A stretch of 64,000 bases of DNA from Elusimicrobiota bacterium (GCA_031274365.1 JAISQF010000011.1:62001-126000); one strand, 5' to 3'. Counted from the stretch's first letter, positions 28,629 through 38,170 are shown. Made by a program: numbers and translations. The notes: generated by a model from the sequence alone, not told the origin.

Positions 28629-28972
28629 TTTATCTCCCCCGCTCTCCCGACCAAATAAAGTAATTGGTCAAATAATCTTTTAGCAGTCTTATATCCCTCA
28701 AATCCAGGAACATAGTTTATATCGCAATCAAATATAAAATATTTTGCTGTGTCGTAACCCCACGCAAAATCTTCATTATCAGCTATTTTCAGATAATTTC
28801 CTTTGAGCCATTTTTCAAATTCTTTTTTTGTAAAAACGCTCATCGTTGCATAGCGTCTTCTTTTATTCATAATTACAAGAGGCATAAAGCCTTGTTTCTT
28901 TAACTCCGCCTTTAACTCAACTTCAAAACTTTTCTGATTTTTCCTTTCAATACTACTTTTCTGAATAATCAT
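28625..28972 (-). CDS. Hypothetical early protein
   Basis: ATGA overlap with next ORF. Confidence 0.5.
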   Translation of the reverse strand: MIIQKSSIERKNQKSFEVELKAELKKQGFMPLVIMNKRRRYATMSVFTKKEFEKWLKGNYLKIADNEDFAWGYDTAKYFIFDCDINYVPGFEGYKTAKRLFDQLLYLVGRAGEIK

Positions 28973-28992
28973 TTTTAATCTCCTTTTTTTCT

Positions 28993-29412
28993 TTAATATT
29001 CATCTGTGTCGTCCTCAAAAAAATTCTTCGCAACAGAATACGCCGTTTCAATGTTTTCTTGATTAAAATCTTGTCCTTCCGTTTCAATCTCAATCCCTGC
29101 GTGTTCGTGCCAAAATTTTATTGCTTTGTTTAATTGCTCAAGCTCAATCCCTATCAATTCCTTTTTTATTTTAGGATATAAAATACAATTGTTGACGAAT
29201 TGCCCGACGCTTAAATCCCATATAAACAAGTCTTTTGACCCAAAATTTTTTTTGTATATATATTCCATAAATTTGTCCTCGTCTCTATTATATATAACAG
29301 AACTCCGCCCCTTTTTTTTAGCCAAAAATGAGGCGATAATAAACGCTCTCATTCTTATGCTTCCTACTTCATCCATTTTGTAAATTTCAAATTCTTTTAT
29401 TTTTCTTTCCAT
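28993..29412 (-). CDS. Hypothetical early protein
   Basis: ORF in operon. Confidence 0.5.
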   Translation of the reverse strand: MERKIKEFEIYKMDEVGSIRMRAFIIASFLAKKKGRSSVIYNRDEDKFMEYIYKKNFGSKDLFIWDLSVGQFVNNCILYPKIKKELIGIELEQLNKAIKFWHEHAGIEIETEGQDFNQENIETAYSVAKNFFEDDTDEY

Positions 29413-29413
29413 T

Positions 29414-29674
29414 TTATATCCCTTTTCCTCTCGTTATCCTTGTAGGAACTTTCTCCAAATCTTCCGCCCAAAATTCTTCATCACACACATAATTATTTCC
29501 TACGCCCTCGCCTCTCAAAACGCCGTCATAGCCTGTTCCAAATTCCGTGATAGTGATTTTATGTATCTCCAACAAACATCCGATATAGGGGCTGTCTTTT
29601 TTTATAATATAAGCTAAATCACCGAGATTAAATTCAATTTTATAAGGCGGTAAATTCCCAAATCTTTTCTCCAT
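29414..29674 (-). CDS. Hypothetical early protein
   Basis: ORF in operon. Confidence 0.5.
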   Translation of the reverse strand: MEKRFGNLPPYKIEFNLGDLAYIIKKDSPYIGCLLEIHKITITEFGTGYDGVLRGEGVGNNYVCDEEFWAEDLEKVPTRITRGKGI

Positions 29675-29709
29675 AATTTCCTCTCTTTTTTTTCTCTTCC
29701 CTGTTTGCT

Positions 29710-29997
29710 TTACTCTGCGTTTTTGCCGTTGTCAATTTGATTGACCAGCGCCGTAATAATACGGCATTGCTCTAAATATAGCCCCGCGGCTTTATCTATC
29801 AAATCAGCTATGTCGTCCAACTTATCACACAGCTCATATGCATTTGAAATGTTTCCACGCAAAAAATCAGCCTTTCTTTTCATTCTGTCGGCAAATCTTG
29901 TATAACCTGTTTTAAGAGAGGCTAACGCATCTGCGTATAATTTTTCGTCTATTTCAAACTTTGTTATCATTTTTAATCTCCTTTTTCCCTTCCTCAA
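29710..29997 (-). CDS. Hypothetical early protein
   Basis: ORF in operon. Confidence 0.45.
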   Translation of the reverse strand: MRKGKRRLKMITKFEIDEKLYADALASLKTGYTRFADRMKRKADFLRGNISNAYELCDKLDDIADLIDKAAGLYLEQCRIITALVNQIDNGKNAE

Positions 29998-30223
29998 TTT
30001 TTTCCCATAATTCCGACACCAACAAAACTAATGATAGTTTTTCTCTAATCATCGTCAAAATATAGTCTCTGGTAGATTCTATAGTTTGGCTTACAAACGG
30101 TTTAGGCTTATAAAATTCTAAATCATCCTTTAGTTTTTTCTTTCTCTTTTCTAAATCCAAAAGTTGTATTGTGTCTTTTATCAGTGTATATTGTTCTGGA
30201 CTTATGTCAATTTGTATTTTCAT
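29954..30223 (-). CDS. Hypothetical early protein
   Basis: ORF in operon. Confidence 0.5.
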   Translation of the reverse strand: MKIQIDISPEQYTLIKDTIQLLDLEKRKKKLKDDLEFYKPKPFVSQTIESTRDYILTMIREKLSLVLLVSELWEKIEEGKKEIKNDNKV

Positions 30224-30241
30224 TTTTCCTCCTTTTTTCTT

Positions 30242-30652
30242 TTAATAAGCGATTTCAATCTCAATTCTCGGCGTCTTGTCGTAAAACTTCCCCGCATATA
30301 AAGCAGTAATCTGACTGTCGTCCCGCCAAAAAACGCCGTTCATTGCGTCAAAAATCAGTTTCATATAATTGTCTAAATCCGGTCTTGTCGTCGGAAAATG
30401 TTCGCAGTTTTCAATTTCTTGCAATTTCTTTTTACTTAAACTTTTTGGCGGCTGTCTAAAAATTCTCATTTTTATATTAACCGCCGTTTCTATTGGCGTC
30501 TCTGGCTTAAACTTTATGGCTTGCGCTAAAAAGTTTTTTTCAGCTTGAGCAGTTTTTGCGGGCGTATAAGTTCGTCCAAAACCGCCCCTCGTTGAAAATC
30601 TCGGTCGTCCCTTTGCGACCGGCTCGCCATAAACAGTAAAACTAATTAGCAT
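30242..30652 (-). CDS. RusA-family Holliday junction resolvase
   Basis: GEPVAKGRPRF...RPDLDNYMKLIFDAMNGVFWRDDSQI. Confidence 0.9.
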   Translation of the reverse strand: MLISFTVYGEPVAKGRPRFSTRGGFGRTYTPAKTAQAEKNFLAQAIKFKPETPIETAVNIKMRIFRQPPKSLSKKKLQEIENCEHFPTTRPDLDNYMKLIFDAMNGVFWRDDSQITALYAGKFYDKTPRIEIEIAY

Positions 30653-31115
30653 TCTTTAGCCCTTTTTTAAGGTCGTCAACCTCATTTAATTTTTCCTCTG
30701 GCAACACAACTATTGAGTTAAAAGGAAATTCAGTCTGCGCCCGTCTGCCGTTAACAAACAGGCGAGCTTCCATTATCAAGTTTTCAATAACCTTTTTGAC
30801 ATCATCTGCATTCTCAATATGGACTTTAATTTGAGTTCCGACGTTGTTCTCACCGACTGCTGTGATATAATCAGGTTCAGTTGCAAACTCGTCTTTGTAT
30901 GCAAAACCAACTTCCTTAATTTCATACTCGTCTTGAATATCAGGAATAACGGCTAATCGACTCGCCATTACAAAAGGCATTACCAAATCAAACAATGCAT
31001 TTCTAAACGACACGTGGCACGGCTCTGTGCTTGATACAGTCACCTTATTCCTTTCCTCTCCATAAACCACAGTAATAAAACTTTTATCTTTTCTTGTTAT
31101 CTTTTGAATCCTCAT
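30642..31115 (-). CDS. Hypothetical early protein
   Basis: ORF in operon. Confidence 0.5.
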   Translation of the reverse strand: MRIQKITRKDKSFITVVYGEERNKVTVSSTEPCHVSFRNALFDLVMPFVMASRLAVIPDIQDEYEIKEVGFAYKDEFATEPDYITAVGENNVGTQIKVHIENADDVKKVIENLIMEARLFVNGRRAQTEFPFNSIVVLPEEKLNEVDDLKKGLKNAN

Positions 31116-31378
31116 TTTTTTGCTCCTTCCCTAAAATATGCATTTCCTTTTATTTTTACCAAAATAAAATCTACTAACTCATCGGCGTTATATATGCGTT
31201 GAATAAATCGCCAATCCTCACCGTCGTATCTCATAATGAGACTGAATGCCGGCTCATAGGTAAACTTGTTCCTCGTGCTAAAGTCAAAATCAAAATCTGT
31301 AATTGCACTATCTATAAGTTTTTGCGCAAAACTTACCTGCTCTTCTCTACTCAATTGCTCAAATCTACAATCAAACAT
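31112..31378 (-). CDS. Hypothetical early protein
   Basis: ORF in operon. Confidence 0.5.
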   Translation of the reverse strand: MFDCRFEQLSREEQVSFAQKLIDSAITDFDFDFSTRNKFTYEPAFSLIMRYDGEDWRFIQRIYNADELVDFILVKIKGNAYFREGAKK

Positions 31379-31396
31379 TTTTAGCTCCTTTATTGT

Positions 31397-31759
31397 TTAT
31401 AAACTAATCCCTCTTGTCTTAAATTCATTCTCAAAAAACTTTTTTATATCCTCTGCCCCGCTAAATCGCCTAATCCGTTTATACCTTTCTGCTTCCCCAT
31501 TTTTCATATTTGTGTAAATAAACAGATATTTTTCAGAGCCGGACTTGTAGTCATAATCCGTATAATGTGCGGAGTTATATAATTTTCCCTCTAAAAAATA
31601 ACCGTCATAACCGGCCATTTTTATCCCGATTATTCCCGACGAAATACAATCGTTTATAACCTCTTTTGCTATATGCTGTTTTTTTTGTTCCCCGACAAAA
31701 CTGACCGCCTCTATTCTAATGTTTAATTGCATTTTGACCCTCCCTTTTTTTATTTTCAA
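31397..31759 (-). CDS. Hypothetical early protein
   Basis: ATGA overlap with SSB gene. Confidence 0.5.
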   Translation of the reverse strand: MKIKKGRVKMQLNIRIEAVSFVGEQKKQHIAKEVINDCISSGIIGIKMAGYDGYFLEGKLYNSAHYTDYDYKSGSEKYLFIYTNMKNGEAERYKRIRRFSGAEDIKKFFENEFKTRGISL

Positions 31760-32217
31760 AACGGGATTTCCTCGTCGTCATCGTCAAAAGCCGTCCCGTT
31801 ATTAGTCGTTGTTTCATACTGCGGCTTGCGAAAACTTCCTCCGCCCGCCGCCCCAGCTCGTGCCTCTACAGCTTTTTCTTTCTCTTGTTTTTGAACTTCT
31901 TTTTTAGGTGAAATAAAATCAATCCCCGTTATGATGAATTCAATCTTGTTGACTTTATAGCCGTCTTTGCTCTCATATGAGCCGTCCTGTAAATACGCTG
32001 TGATACCGAGCAAATCGCCTTTTGAGCAAAACTTGTAAATATTTTCCGCCCGCACATCAAAAGCCAAGCAGTTGATAAAAATTGATAATGCTTCACCATT
32101 TTTATTTTTTTTAGGCGTTTTGATAGCCATATTAAAAGACAAAAAAGCCATTCCCGCCGACGACTTTTTTAATACTAAATCAGTCGCTATACGACCAATC
32201 CCGCTAAAATTATTCAT
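31756..32217 (-). CDS. ssb: Single-stranded DNA-binding protein
   Basis: OB-fold start GRIATDLVLK...FNMAIKTP...INCLAFDVRAENIYKFCSKGDLLGITAYLQ; acidic C-terminus DDDDEEIPF. Confidence 0.9.
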   Translation of the reverse strand: MNNFSGIGRIATDLVLKKSSAGMAFLSFNMAIKTPKKNKNGEALSIFINCLAFDVRAENIYKFCSKGDLLGITAYLQDGSYESKDGYKVNKIEFIITGIDFISPKKEVQKQEKEKAVEARAGAAGGGSFRKPQYETTTNNGTAFDDDDEEIPF

Positions 32218-32725
32218 TCCCGTATCTCCTTAAAAATTCCTCTCTCTCACTTTCAGAGAAAAGAAAAATATCCAACTGCGCCGCCTCTTGAACAACTCCG
32301 TCTAACAAAGCTCTAAACTCGTCAACGGTATAGCTGCTACTGCCAAAATAACATTGCAATTGAATTCCCTTTTTACCGTTGACGTTTACCTCTCCCAGCT
32401 CTTTACATAACCGATATTCTCTTTCAAATTTTTCAACAGCATTTTTTTTGACGACGATATGCGTAAAAACTCCGTATGCGTCCAGCATTTCTAAATAAAT
32501 TTCGTTTTTATCTTTACCAAGTTTTTTTGACATTTCACCGATAAGCTCCCAAAGAGCCGCATTAGCCGTTAAACTCCTGCGATTGCTCCACTTCTTTATT
32601 TTGAGTTGGCAGTCTTTGTTATTAAGAGCGGCTAAAGATACAGCCTCACTTTTAGCGACTTCAAAAGTTATCTGTAAAACTTCTTTACCCAATGGCTTGT
32701 TGATTCCGATTAACTTTGCTTTCAT
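32210..32725 (-). CDS. NinB-like recombination protein candidate
   Basis: WSNRRSLTANAALWELIGEMSKKLGKDKNEIY resembles NinB/YbcN. Confidence 0.6.
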   Translation of the reverse strand: MKAKLIGINKPLGKEVLQITFEVAKSEAVSLAALNNKDCQLKIKKWSNRRSLTANAALWELIGEMSKKLGKDKNEIYLEMLDAYGVFTHIVVKKNAVEKFEREYRLCKELGEVNVNGKKGIQLQCYFGSSSYTVDEFRALLDGVVQEAAQLDIFLFSESEREEFLRRYGNE

Positions 32726-32975
32726 TTTTTATTTCCTCACATTGATATTTACTCGGCTTTTCTTTCCAATTTTGGCAGTTATCTATAAAACAAATTAGAG
32801 CCGTCGGATAATAGTGATTAGGATAATCTGCCAAGCCCATCATCACATACTCAATCTTTACATTTAACTTCATATCTTCGACGGGGTTTAAGCACTTACC
32901 ACAAACCCCGTCTGCCTCTTGCAAAAAATAAACACAACTATAACAGCCTTTATATTTTTTATCTTTCTTTTCCAC
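32685..32975 (-). CDS. Cys-containing hypothetical protein
   Basis: YKGCYSCVYF...GVCGKCLNP zinc-type pairs. Confidence 0.5.
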   Translation of the reverse strand: MEKKDKKYKGCYSCVYFLQEADGVCGKCLNPVEDMKLNVKIEYVMMGLADYPNHYYPTALICFIDNCQNWKEKPSKYQCEEIKNESKVNRNQQAIG

Positions 32976-32978
32976 GCT

Positions 32979-33707
32979 TTAAGCCCTCACTCTTACGCCC
33001 TCTTCAGAATAAAATCTTATGCCGGGTATCTTTAGCGTCCCTTTCGTCGCTTTTGCTAAAGTTCCGATGTCTTTTGTGTTAGGCGTGATTAAGTTTATAT
33101 GCTCGCCCGTTTCAACAATAAATTTCAGCAGTTCTGTTAAATCAACAACTTCGCCTTTCCATACTTTTTGCGTCCCTATTCCCTCAAATTTTGGCGTCTC
33201 TACGGGCGCTACGGGTATCGGTTGAGTTTCAACTGCTTGTTTTTCTTCAGCTATTTGCTCTACTGCTTCTTGGTCGTCCACAAGCTCGGCTTCCTCTTGT
33301 AGTTTCTTTAGCCGCTCTACTTCCGCCCTCATCAGCGCTTCTTGTCTTTCTCTTTCTTTTCTTGCCGCTTCCTCTGCCTTTCGTCTCTCTTGCTGTTGAT
33401 AAGAAAGCAGCGCTCCCCTCGCTATTGCGTCGGCGTTTTTTAGCTCCGTCTCTGCCGGGCGAAACGCTTCCATAAAAAACTTTTTCAGTCCGTCAAGCGG
33501 CTTTGTAAAAGCCTTTCGTTGCTCGTCAACTTTTTTTAACATCGTCGAAATAATTTTTAAGTCATTTGCTACGATTTCCGCTTCCGCTCCCGTTGATACA
33601 GAAAAATCAGGCGTGAATTTCAAAATTATGCCCTTTACTTCCGATAACCTTTCTTGCGCCGCTATCTCCACATCTTTTACCGCCGGTATTGCATTTTCCA
33701 TTTTCAA
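32979..33707 (-). CDS. DUF1351-like phage protein
   Basis: Helical, VDEQRKAFTKPLDGLKKFF...; sits in the recombination module. Confidence 0.6.
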   Translation of the reverse strand: MKMENAIPAVKDVEIAAQERLSEVKGIILKFTPDFSVSTGAEAEIVANDLKIISTMLKKVDEQRKAFTKPLDGLKKFFMEAFRPAETELKNADAIARGALLSYQQQERRKAEEAARKERERQEALMRAEVERLKKLQEEAELVDDQEAVEQIAEEKQAVETQPIPVAPVETPKFEGIGTQKVWKGEVVDLTELLKFIVETGEHINLITPNTKDIGTLAKATKGTLKIPGIRFYSEEGVRVRA

Positions 33708-33725
33708 ACTCCTTTTTTAATTTTT

Positions 33726-34352
33726 TTATACTTCAACTTTTGTTCTCATTAATTTGTGTTTTTTCCGCCACCACCACAAACTCACGGCGCTTAAAAAGAT
33801 ATAACTGTCCGAAACAAATCCGCTATACAGCGTCACTTTATAAGTCCCGTCGCCTAAAAGCCGGACGCCGAGACGGTCTATAAAGACATCATTCGCTTGC
33901 TTTTTATACAGAAGAGCATATCCTGCCGTCTGAAGCGCCGTTGCCGGCGATACCGTTGTCGTCGTTTTGATGTCTATGATTGTCAATGCTTTTTTATTAT
34001 TTGTCTCTGCTACACGGTCTATAGTCCCAGCGAATTTATACACGCCGTCCGCTCCACGCCATTCAATCTCTTTTATCTTTACTCCATAATCTCGCCTAAA
34101 ACTTTCCCACGCCTCAATATACGGCACTATTTCCGGCGATAAATTTTGAAAGTCGAGATTATTTTGGTCAAAAAGTTCCGTCGCTTTATGCACTGCCGTC
34201 CCAAACTTTTGCGCCCGCTTTAACAAGTCCGGGTCAACACGGCTAAAATCCGGAGTTAATCCCATATCACTTAAAACTTGCGTCACTGACGGGAGTTCTC
34301 TCCCGTCAAGTTCGTATCTATGCGCGACCTCATAAAAAGTTAAAGCGCTCAT
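33726..34352 (-). CDS. PD-(D/E)XK exonuclease, RecB/Cas4-like
   Basis: GTAVHKATELF...FAGTIDRVAE...LTIIDIKTTT...ALQTAGYALLY. Confidence 0.8.
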   Translation of the reverse strand: MSALTFYEVAHRYELDGRELPSVTQVLSDMGLTPDFSRVDPDLLKRAQKFGTAVHKATELFDQNNLDFQNLSPEIVPYIEAWESFRRDYGVKIKEIEWRGADGVYKFAGTIDRVAETNNKKALTIIDIKTTTTVSPATALQTAGYALLYKKQANDVFIDRLGVRLLGDGTYKVTLYSGFVSDSYIFLSAVSLWWWRKKHKLMRTKVEV

Positions 34353-35407
34353 TCATTTAACCCAGAAATTATTTGCTCATACTTCCCGCCGATAAAAATC
34401 TTGCTGTCGTCCTTTTTTGAGTTCATCACTTTTACATCAAAAAAACGGTAAAAAGTTTTTTGATAAAAATCGCCAACTTTGTCGCCGATGTATCTAATGA
34501 TAACCGGCCTTTTTAATACTTCCGATTCTGTGTCGGATAATTCAATCGCCGTGCAAGTCTTGCCGGCGTTTGAGACAAAAGCAGCAGCTGACCTGATATA
34601 CCCTTTAATGCTGGGGATAGTCCCGCCGCTTTCAACATACAAAGCCATCGACGGCTTGACTTCTAAAACTTTTTGTTTTTCAGTGTTGTCGGCGGGAGCA
34701 GTTTCTTTTTCAGCCGGCTGTTGATATTCCTCTTTCTCGTCAATTTCTGTTATTTCGCCGGTCGTCTCATTTATTACTTCTTTTTTTATTCTCTCTTTTG
34801 GCATTTCTACATCCGCTTTACCCGCATACTTTACAGCAACGGACGGTCTTTCTATCTCCGGCATCTCGTCTTGAGTATAAGGCATACCGCCAAGCTCGTC
34901 GCTAAAGCACAGTCTAAACCCTTGAGCTATAGCCACTTTTTTTAACATAAACTGCGGCATTTTTACCCAAAAAGAATTTGGACTTTTCTGTCCTGTCCGA
35001 TAATCTTTTCTCTCTTGCACGCATTCCCTATAACTTGCCGTATATTCAAAAGGCACATCCCAATCTGACCTATAAATCGTTACTTTCGCTTTCAAGTCCG
35101 GCGGAGTGTCGCCGATACTTTCTACTTTCCAGCCTCTCAATTTCCCCGTCCTCTCGGCTCTCTTGATATACACCTCATAGCCGGTTAAGATAGAGCATTG
35201 CCTTTTATCGCCCTCGCCAAAAGCGACAATGTGAATCTCTCGCTTAAAAGGATTTAAGTGAAATGCTTTTGCGACACTAATAAAATTTTTCAATTCCGAA
35301 TCCGTCAATTTTTTGTCAACTACAAAATCCCTTAAAATTTTTTCTAAATCTTCCGTTTCCGTTTGAATCGCAACATCATTCTTTTTTACTGCTGTTGATA
35401 CTTTCAT
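34349..35407 (-). CDS. RecT/Bet-family single-strand annealing protein
   Basis: FISVAKAFHLNPFKREIHIVAF...GYEVYIKRAERTG...FWVKMPQFMLKKVAIAQGFRLCFSDELGGMPYTQDEM. Confidence 0.9.
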   Translation of the reverse strand: MKVSTAVKKNDVAIQTETEDLEKILRDFVVDKKLTDSELKNFISVAKAFHLNPFKREIHIVAFGEGDKRQCSILTGYEVYIKRAERTGKLRGWKVESIGDTPPDLKAKVTIYRSDWDVPFEYTASYRECVQERKDYRTGQKSPNSFWVKMPQFMLKKVAIAQGFRLCFSDELGGMPYTQDEMPEIERPSVAVKYAGKADVEMPKERIKKEVINETTGEITEIDEKEEYQQPAEKETAPADNTEKQKVLEVKPSMALYVESGGTIPSIKGYIRSAAAFVSNAGKTCTAIELSDTESEVLKRPVIIRYIGDKVGDFYQKTFYRFFDVKVMNSKKDDSKIFIGGKYEQIISGLNE

Positions 35408-35424
35408 TTCCTTTCTCCTTTTCT

Positions 35425-35670
35425 CTATTTTTTTGTTTTATACAGCCAAACTTCACCGCCGATAATTCCACTGCTGAAAACTTCTTTTTCGTATTCAACA
35501 CTCATAGCTCTCAAATCAGAATAGTCTTTACTTATCATCAAAATATGCCCTAAAAACCAGCCGACGATAAACCATAAAAACATCCCTGCTATGATTGTTA
35601 AAAACATTCTCTTAAAAAACTTCCGGTAAAGTTTTTTATTTTTACTATGCCGAACATTTTGAATCTGCAT
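35425..35670 (-). CDS. Small membrane protein
   Basis: TM FLTIIAGMFLWFIVGWFLGHILMI. Confidence 0.55.
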   Translation of the reverse strand: MQIQNVRHSKNKKLYRKFFKRMFLTIIAGMFLWFIVGWFLGHILMISKDYSDLRAMSVEYEKEVFSSGIIGGEVWLYKTKK

Positions 35671-36238
35671 TTTTAGCCTCCAAAAGTTCCTGTTCTTTTC
35701 TTTCCATTGCTTCCTTTGCGCCCGGTATCTCCATACAGGGAGTTCCCAGAGCTGTAAATTCTGTGCCGGTTATTCTTTCTAAAAAACATATCTCGCCATT
35801 CCACTGAATGTATCCGTATCTTTTCGCAAGTTTTTTACCGTATTCACACTTGCAAGCAATCAAACTCGTGTAATAAGCAAAATTGTTTTCGTTGTTCAAA
35901 TAAAAATCATAAGCAGCGTCTATAGTTCCTCTGTCTGAACAAAACCGGCAGTTATGACTTATCTCCCCATTCTCGTCTATTATCGGCTCCGGCGGGTCTA
36001 TAGTCTCTTTTGAAGTCGCCGTTATTTCTCTCACAGCGTCCAAAATGTCGCCAAGTGTAAATCGCTTGACATTCTCGTCTATGAGCTTTTGGCAAGCCTT
36101 TTTCAAGTCGCTCGGCTCTATCTTGCGGACGATAAGCTCTTGCGTCATAAGCTCTATTGTCTCTCTCACGGACTGCGTTATAGCGTGCCCGTTAAGCCGG
36201 TATAATTTTATTAGTTCCGTCTCTATTAGCTGTTCCAT
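35645..36238 (-). CDS. Replication accessory protein (helicase-loader position), CxxC...CxC zinc-type motif
   Basis: Follows the initiator; CRFCSDRG...ACKCEYG. Confidence 0.5.
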   Translation of the reverse strand: MEQLIETELIKLYRLNGHAITQSVRETIELMTQELIVRKIEPSDLKKACQKLIDENVKRFTLGDILDAVREITATSKETIDPPEPIIDENGEISHNCRFCSDRGTIDAAYDFYLNNENNFAYYTSLIACKCEYGKKLAKRYGYIQWNGEICFLERITGTEFTALGTPCMEIPGAKEAMERKEQELLEAKNADSKCSA

Positions 36239-37250
36239 TTTTTTCTTGCTCCTCTAACTCTCTTCTGAATTTTGCCCATCGCTCCGCTTTTTCTCTTTTC
36301 TCTGCCTCTTCCGGCAATTCATACGGGACGATTGAATTATAAAACCGCGTCAAAGTCCCGACGGTAAAATCAGAAAATCCCGCCGTTATAAACCAAAAAG
36401 GTTTGCCTCTACAGTGATTTTCAAAGCTATATCTGCAAGCGGCAAATAAATAATCAATCCGCTTTTTGACATCCTCAATCCCATTTTGTTTTACGAGCCG
36501 CGTTAAATTCACAAAGTCGGCTTTTACGGAATTGAGTTTTAAGCCCGTTGCTTTTTCGTATCGCTCCCTAAAATATTCCCACGCTTCCGCTTGAGTTGTC
36601 AAAGGCTTGTTATTAACATCAGCCTTTACTAACCCGCTTTCATTCCCGTTTTCCAAAAAAGAGTTTTGCGGAATCGCAAAAGAGTCTTTTGTCTTTGTAG
36701 TTGTCTTTGTCTTTGTCTTTGTAGTTGTCTTTGTCGTTACTTTCTCTTTTAAGGGATTGTTAAGGGATTTTTTCTCTTTCAAAAAAAAGTTGCTGATTTG
36801 GCAACTTTTGTTGCTGTTTTGGCAACTTTCAATTTCGTCAAAAGTTGCTGATTTGGCAACTTTTGTTGCTGTTTCAGCAACTTTTGTTGCTATTTTGACA
36901 ACTTTTTGTTGCTGTTTTGGCAACTTTTGTTGCTGTTTTGGCAACTTTTCAGACCCGCCAATTTGGTAGTTTTGTTTCCATTGCTCAAAACTATTCACAG
37001 AAAACACACCGTTTTTACATACAATAATTTCTCTGTTTTTTAATGATTTTATCGTCCGCGAAATCATTGATTTATTCATTTTTAATTCATTTGAAATATC
37101 GGATTGTCTCAAGTGAAAATCGTTTTTATAAGCTCCACATCCTAAAAGATAAAGTATTACTCGCAGCTCTCTGATATTAAAATCAAAGCTGTATAGTGCC
37201 TCATATAATTTTGGCTCAATCGTAATGTTTTTATCTTGTAAATTTTCCAT
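36192..37250 (-). CDS. Replication initiator with N-terminal winged helix (lambda O-like organisation)
   Basis: LRVILYLLGCG...RQSDISNELKMNKSMISRTIKSLKNREII wHTH; iterons inside ORF; C-terminal RFYNSIV tail typical of phage Rep. Confidence 0.75.
   Translation of the reverse strand: MENLQDKNITIEPKLYEALYSFDFNIRELRVILYLLGCGAYKNDFHLRQSDISNELKMNKSMISRTIKSLKNREIIVCKNGVFSVNSFEQWKQNYQIGGSEKLPKQQQKLPKQQQKVVKIATKVAETATKVAKSATFDEIESCQNSNKSCQISNFFLKEKKSLNNPLKEKVTTKTTTKTKTKTTTKTKDSFAIPQNSFLENGNESGLVKADVNNKPLTTQAEAWEYFRERYEKATGLKLNSVKADFVNLTRLVKQNGIEDVKKRIDYLFAACRYSFENHCRGKPFWFITAGFSDFTVGTLTRFYNSIVPYELPEEAEKREKAERWAKFRRELEEQEKNGTANRDGTNKIIPA
36789..36945. repeat. Seven 17-bp palindromic iterons GTTGCTGTTTTGGCAAC (candidate phage origin)
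   Basis: Starts at 36789, 36810, 36844, 36865, 36886, 36908, 36929; spacing 21, 34, 21, 21, 22, 21. Confidence 0.85.
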
Positions 37251-37265
37251 CGTTTTTAATCCTTT

Positions 37266-37484
37266 TTATTCGTCTTCTTTTTGGTTATTGTTTTTTCCAA
37301 AGTTTCTTATTATTTTTTCTAAAATTGATAGCGTCGGCTCATCAACACTCGCGGCAATAATGATTAGTTGTATATAAGTGTTTCCTATGCTATTTTCAGA
37401 ACCCTCAATTTCATTGCAAGTGTCTCCTGTAATGTTTTCAGAACCCTCAATTTCATTATTTGAATTTGTGTCCCCCTCGCTCAT
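37266..37484 (-). CDS. Hypothetical, internal 14-aa repeat (CNEIEGSEN)
   Basis: ORF; duplicated NEIEGSEN. Confidence 0.45.
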   Translation of the reverse strand: MSEGDTNSNNEIEGSENITGDTCNEIEGSENSIGNTYIQLIIIAASVDEPTLSILEKIIRNFGKNNNQKEDE

Positions 37485-37696
37485 TCTCTCGTCACCTTTA
37501 TTACTCTCATCAGTGCAATAGTTCCTTGTATTTCCGAAATTAAATTGTCAATGATTTTTTCCTTAAATTCTTTGTTCCATTCAACTTTTAGAATAGAATC
37601 TTTGAGACATTCCCAAGCGATACAGTCCTTTTCACGAATTTCAATTACATCCTCTAACCCTTTTTCTACTTTCGTTTCAATAACTTGCTCTTTCAT
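37481..37696 (-). CDS. Hypothetical early protein
   Basis: ORF in operon. Confidence 0.5.
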   Translation of the reverse strand: MKEQVIETKVEKGLEDVIEIREKDCIAWECLKDSILKVEWNKEFKEKIIDNLISEIQGTIALMRVIKVTRE

Positions 37697-37901
37697 TTTC
37701 TCTCTCCTTTTTTTCTAAATTTGTTTTTACTTCATTTATCAATGCCGTCGTCGTCAACAGCGCCGAATAAGCCGACATCGAAATATTTCTAAATTCTTTC
37801 ATAAACTCCTCTGTCATTTTTGAGCACTCAATAATCAGTCTTACTTGCTCCTCAATCCGCCGAATAAATTCTTTTTGTTCCTCAATAAAATCCTCATTCA
37901 T
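37677..37901 (-). CDS. Hypothetical early protein
   Basis: ORF in operon. Confidence 0.5.
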   Translation of the reverse strand: MNEDFIEEQKEFIRRIEEQVRLIIECSKMTEEFMKEFRNISMSAYSALLTTTALINEVKTNLEKKERENERASY

Positions 37902-37903
37902 TT

Positions 37904-38152
37904 TTATCTCCTTTTTCCTGCGTGCCGGTAATTAACCGCCGCCGCCTCTTTTTGTTCCGAAATCCATCGATAAACATCCTCTCTTAAAAACTTCACGTGA
38001 ACACCACTACCGCCGTTGCCGAGCTTAAAGAAAGGAATAAATCCCGGTTTCATTGTTTTACGCACAACTGTAATCCGAGAGCAGCCCAGCATTTCAGCGA
38101 CTTCTGCGACGGTATAAGTAATGCACTTTTCAGGATTAAAATTTTGTTTCAT
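37904..38152 (-). CDS. Excisionase/MerR-like HTH DNA-binding protein
   Basis: TYTVAEVAEMLGCSRITVVRKTMKPGFIPFFKLGNGG. Confidence 0.8.
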   Translation of the reverse strand: MKQNFNPEKCITYTVAEVAEMLGCSRITVVRKTMKPGFIPFFKLGNGGSGVHVKFLREDVYRWISEQKEAAAVNYRHAGKRR

Positions 38153-38170
38153 TTTTTCCTCACCGTTAAT

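Noticed and set aside
36789-36945. CRISPR array
   Set aside because: Units are nearly contiguous with 4-5-nt spacers, all inside a coding ORF; no spacers, no cas genes.
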